The notes under the pieces were generated by a model. That model saw only the letters and a list, made by a program, of their open reading frames with translations. It ran no database searches and was not told where the DNA came from. Below, one piece after another: positions 58,454 to 59,210 of a stretch of 59,210 bases of DNA; within the stretch, counting starts at the first letter, position 1, and the number at the start of each line of letters is the position of its first letter. The position numbers and the translations under genes were made by a program. Where the stretch lies: IMG/VR virus record IMGVR_UViG_3300030107_003333, positions 1 through 59,210 of that record. One strand, 5' to 3'. The stretch comes from a virus.

Positions 58454-58614
58454 TTTGTTTTGGTTTTATAAAATTCGTCTTGCCTTTTCTTAAAAGCCTC
58501 TTTAGTAAAGTGTTGTCTGCGGTTAGCACCTACAATTACTTTTGCTAGTTCATGCATACTGAATGATGCGAAGTACCCTGTCTGTGTTTTTGGTTTACGT
58601 TGTTTGTCCTTCAT
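58450..58614 (-). CDS. Small basic protein (54 aa)
   Basis: ATG at 58614 (MKDKQRKPKTQTGYFASFSM) to KTKTK; basic, helical C-part. ATGA overlap at the stop. Function unknown. Confidence 0.55.
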   Translation of the reverse strand: MKDKQRKPKTQTGYFASFSMHELAKVIVGANRRQHFTKEAFKKRQDEFYKTKTK

Positions 58615-58741
58615 ATTTATTAAAATTACTTACTATTATCTCGCACATAGTTCTCAAAGTACGATCTGGCATGTCGTCAAAGTGTGTAAGCAAGTCCTCT
58701 TGCACTCGCTCTCTTAGTTCTCGTAGTTGATGTATTGTCAT
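58595..58741 (-). CDS. Micro-protein (48 aa)
   Basis: MTIHQLRELRERVQEDLLTH onward; helical and leucine-rich. Overlaps the following gene by 20 bases. Function unknown. Confidence 0.5.
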   Translation of the reverse strand: MTIHQLRELRERVQEDLLTHFDDMPDRTLRTMCEIIVSNFNKYEGQTT

Positions 58742-58743
58742 GA

Positions 58744-58842
58744 CTAAAATTGATCTTTTATTAGTTGTACTTTCTCTGCGTCTGTTAATTCATCGCTATC
58801 TAGTATGTTGATTAGGTAGCACTCAAATTCTTCTGTGTTCAT
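58744..58842 (-). CDS. Micro-protein (32 aa)
   Basis: MNTEEFECYLINILDSDELT plus 12 residues, acidic. It fits the gene string by frame and spacing alone, so its reality is uncertain. Confidence 0.4.
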   Translation of the reverse strand: MNTEEFECYLINILDSDELTDAEKVQLIKDQF

Positions 58843-58852
58843 GATGTATATT

Positions 58853-58960
58853 TTATTGGTTTATTATTAGTGTTACTATTATCGTAGAGATAATATATCC
58901 CATTAGAGCAGAGAATGTTACAACCCCTGCGACTATTAGTCCTGCTTTTCTATTACTCAT
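58853..58960 (-). CDS. Tiny membrane protein (35 aa)
   Basis: MSNRKAGLIVAGVVTFSALM then IISTIIVTLIINQ: one or two short hydrophobic helices. The start overlaps the stop of the join-crossing gene by eight bases. Could be a small holin-like or inhibitory peptide; not proven. Confidence 0.45.
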   Translation of the reverse strand: MSNRKAGLIVAGVVTFSALMGYIISTIIVTLIINQ

Positions 58961-59210
58961 TTTCTTGTCCATAAGGTGCTTCATTAAATGATTTTAATTC
59001 TTCGTGGTATACTTCTTTGATTTTGTGGTCTATCAAATCGGTATCGCACTGCTGAAGTTCTTGGTAAGCTATGCTATCCCATATTTCCTCATAAAGGAGG
59101 TCATTATTTCCTCCTGCGTATAAAGCATTAGTAACTTCTTCTTCGGTTGTGGTATCGGGCACTTCTACCTCGATTGTGGTGGTGTATGTACGCACCACTT
59201 CTATTTCAAA
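58953..59210 (-). CDS. 3' part of the small acidic protein split by the window ends
   Basis: This frame continues the gene that starts at 94. The window edge cuts its first three codons; the sequence FEIEVVRTYTTT at the edge matches the left copy. Acidic with Glu-rich middle and end YGQENE. It proves that the minus-strand operon is continuous across the join. Function unknown. Confidence 0.75.
   Translation of the reverse strand, partial: FEIEVVRTYTTTIEVEVPDTTTEEEVTNALYAGGNNDLLYEEIWDSIAYQELQQCDTDLIDHKIKEVYHEELKSFNEAPYGQENE
59126..59210. repeat. Right copy of terminal direct repeat
   Basis: Eighty-five bases equal to 1-85 except for C at 59193 in place of T at 68. See the left copy; the variant is synonymous in the gene that crosses the join. 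Confidence 0.95.

Noticed and set aside
1-59210. Integrase, attachment sites or lysogeny genes
   Set aside because: None recognised; the winged-helix and Fis-like proteins are not enough to suggest lysogeny.

Overview
The window reads as the essentially complete genome of a tailed double-stranded DNA phage of a Bacteroidota (probably marine flavobacterial) host. The host assignment rests on the bacteroidetal -7 promoter element TAnnTTTG in front of many genes, a protein with a type IX secretion sorting domain, and a primase-helicase with a BT4734/VirE-like N-terminus. Virion genes (terminase, portal, scaffold, HK97-like capsid, two ring/tail-tube-like proteins, a 2209-residue tail protein, three internal proteins) are ordered as in short-tailed, crAss-like or Cellulophaga-type podoviruses; that kinship is inferred. 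No integrase, RNA polymerase or DNA polymerase gene was recognised, so a lytic phage using host polymerases is likely. The first 85 bases recur at the end of the window with one difference, and a gene reads through the join, so the map is circular or terminally redundant.

Layout. (1) Minus strand, 1-2255, continuing across the join into 59210-49450: an early-type block. Its upstream part is a string of very small overlapping genes (58.1-59.2 kb and 0-1.9 kb), then a Fis-like HTH protein, a GIY-YIG endonuclease, a possible tRNA-like element, and the replication/recombination set: Rad52-like annealing candidate, RecB-type exonuclease, SSB-like protein, Nmad1-like protein, primase-helicase, endonuclease I-like resolvase, a second nuclease and a DnaA domain IV-like protein. 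(2) 2256-3204: a gene-free control region with three paired TGTTAA repeats at exactly 10-bp spacing, three 13-bp iterons at 22-23-bp spacing, palindromes and hairpins; it separates the divergent arms and is the best origin candidate. A predicted pseudoknot lies in the early leader at 1907-1988. (3) Plus strand, 3205-11063: lysis-like and small accessory genes (transglycosylase-like, DUF5675, secreted nuclease-fold protein, GroES-like, HNH). (4) 11060-18855: terminase, portal and fibre genes, with a GAMT-like methyltransferase among the fibres. (5) 18874-23128: an envelope-directed group: a T9SS-sorted secreted protein, an outer-membrane beta-barrel candidate, a one-helix membrane protein and a secreted thioredoxin-fold protein without the CxxC. 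(6) 23128-49453: small basic proteins, head-surface candidates, scaffold, capsid, tail, internal proteins and a holin-like protein.

Late genes are punctuated by two strong intrinsic terminators, each followed by a TAnnTTTG promoter. At four genes the promoter lies exactly four bases before the ATG, implying leaderless mRNAs. Most neighbours overlap as TAATG or ATGA. The most unusual content is the T9SS-sorted protein with its envelope neighbours, and the origin-like repeat architecture coupled to a DnaA-like phage protein without a phage polymerase.
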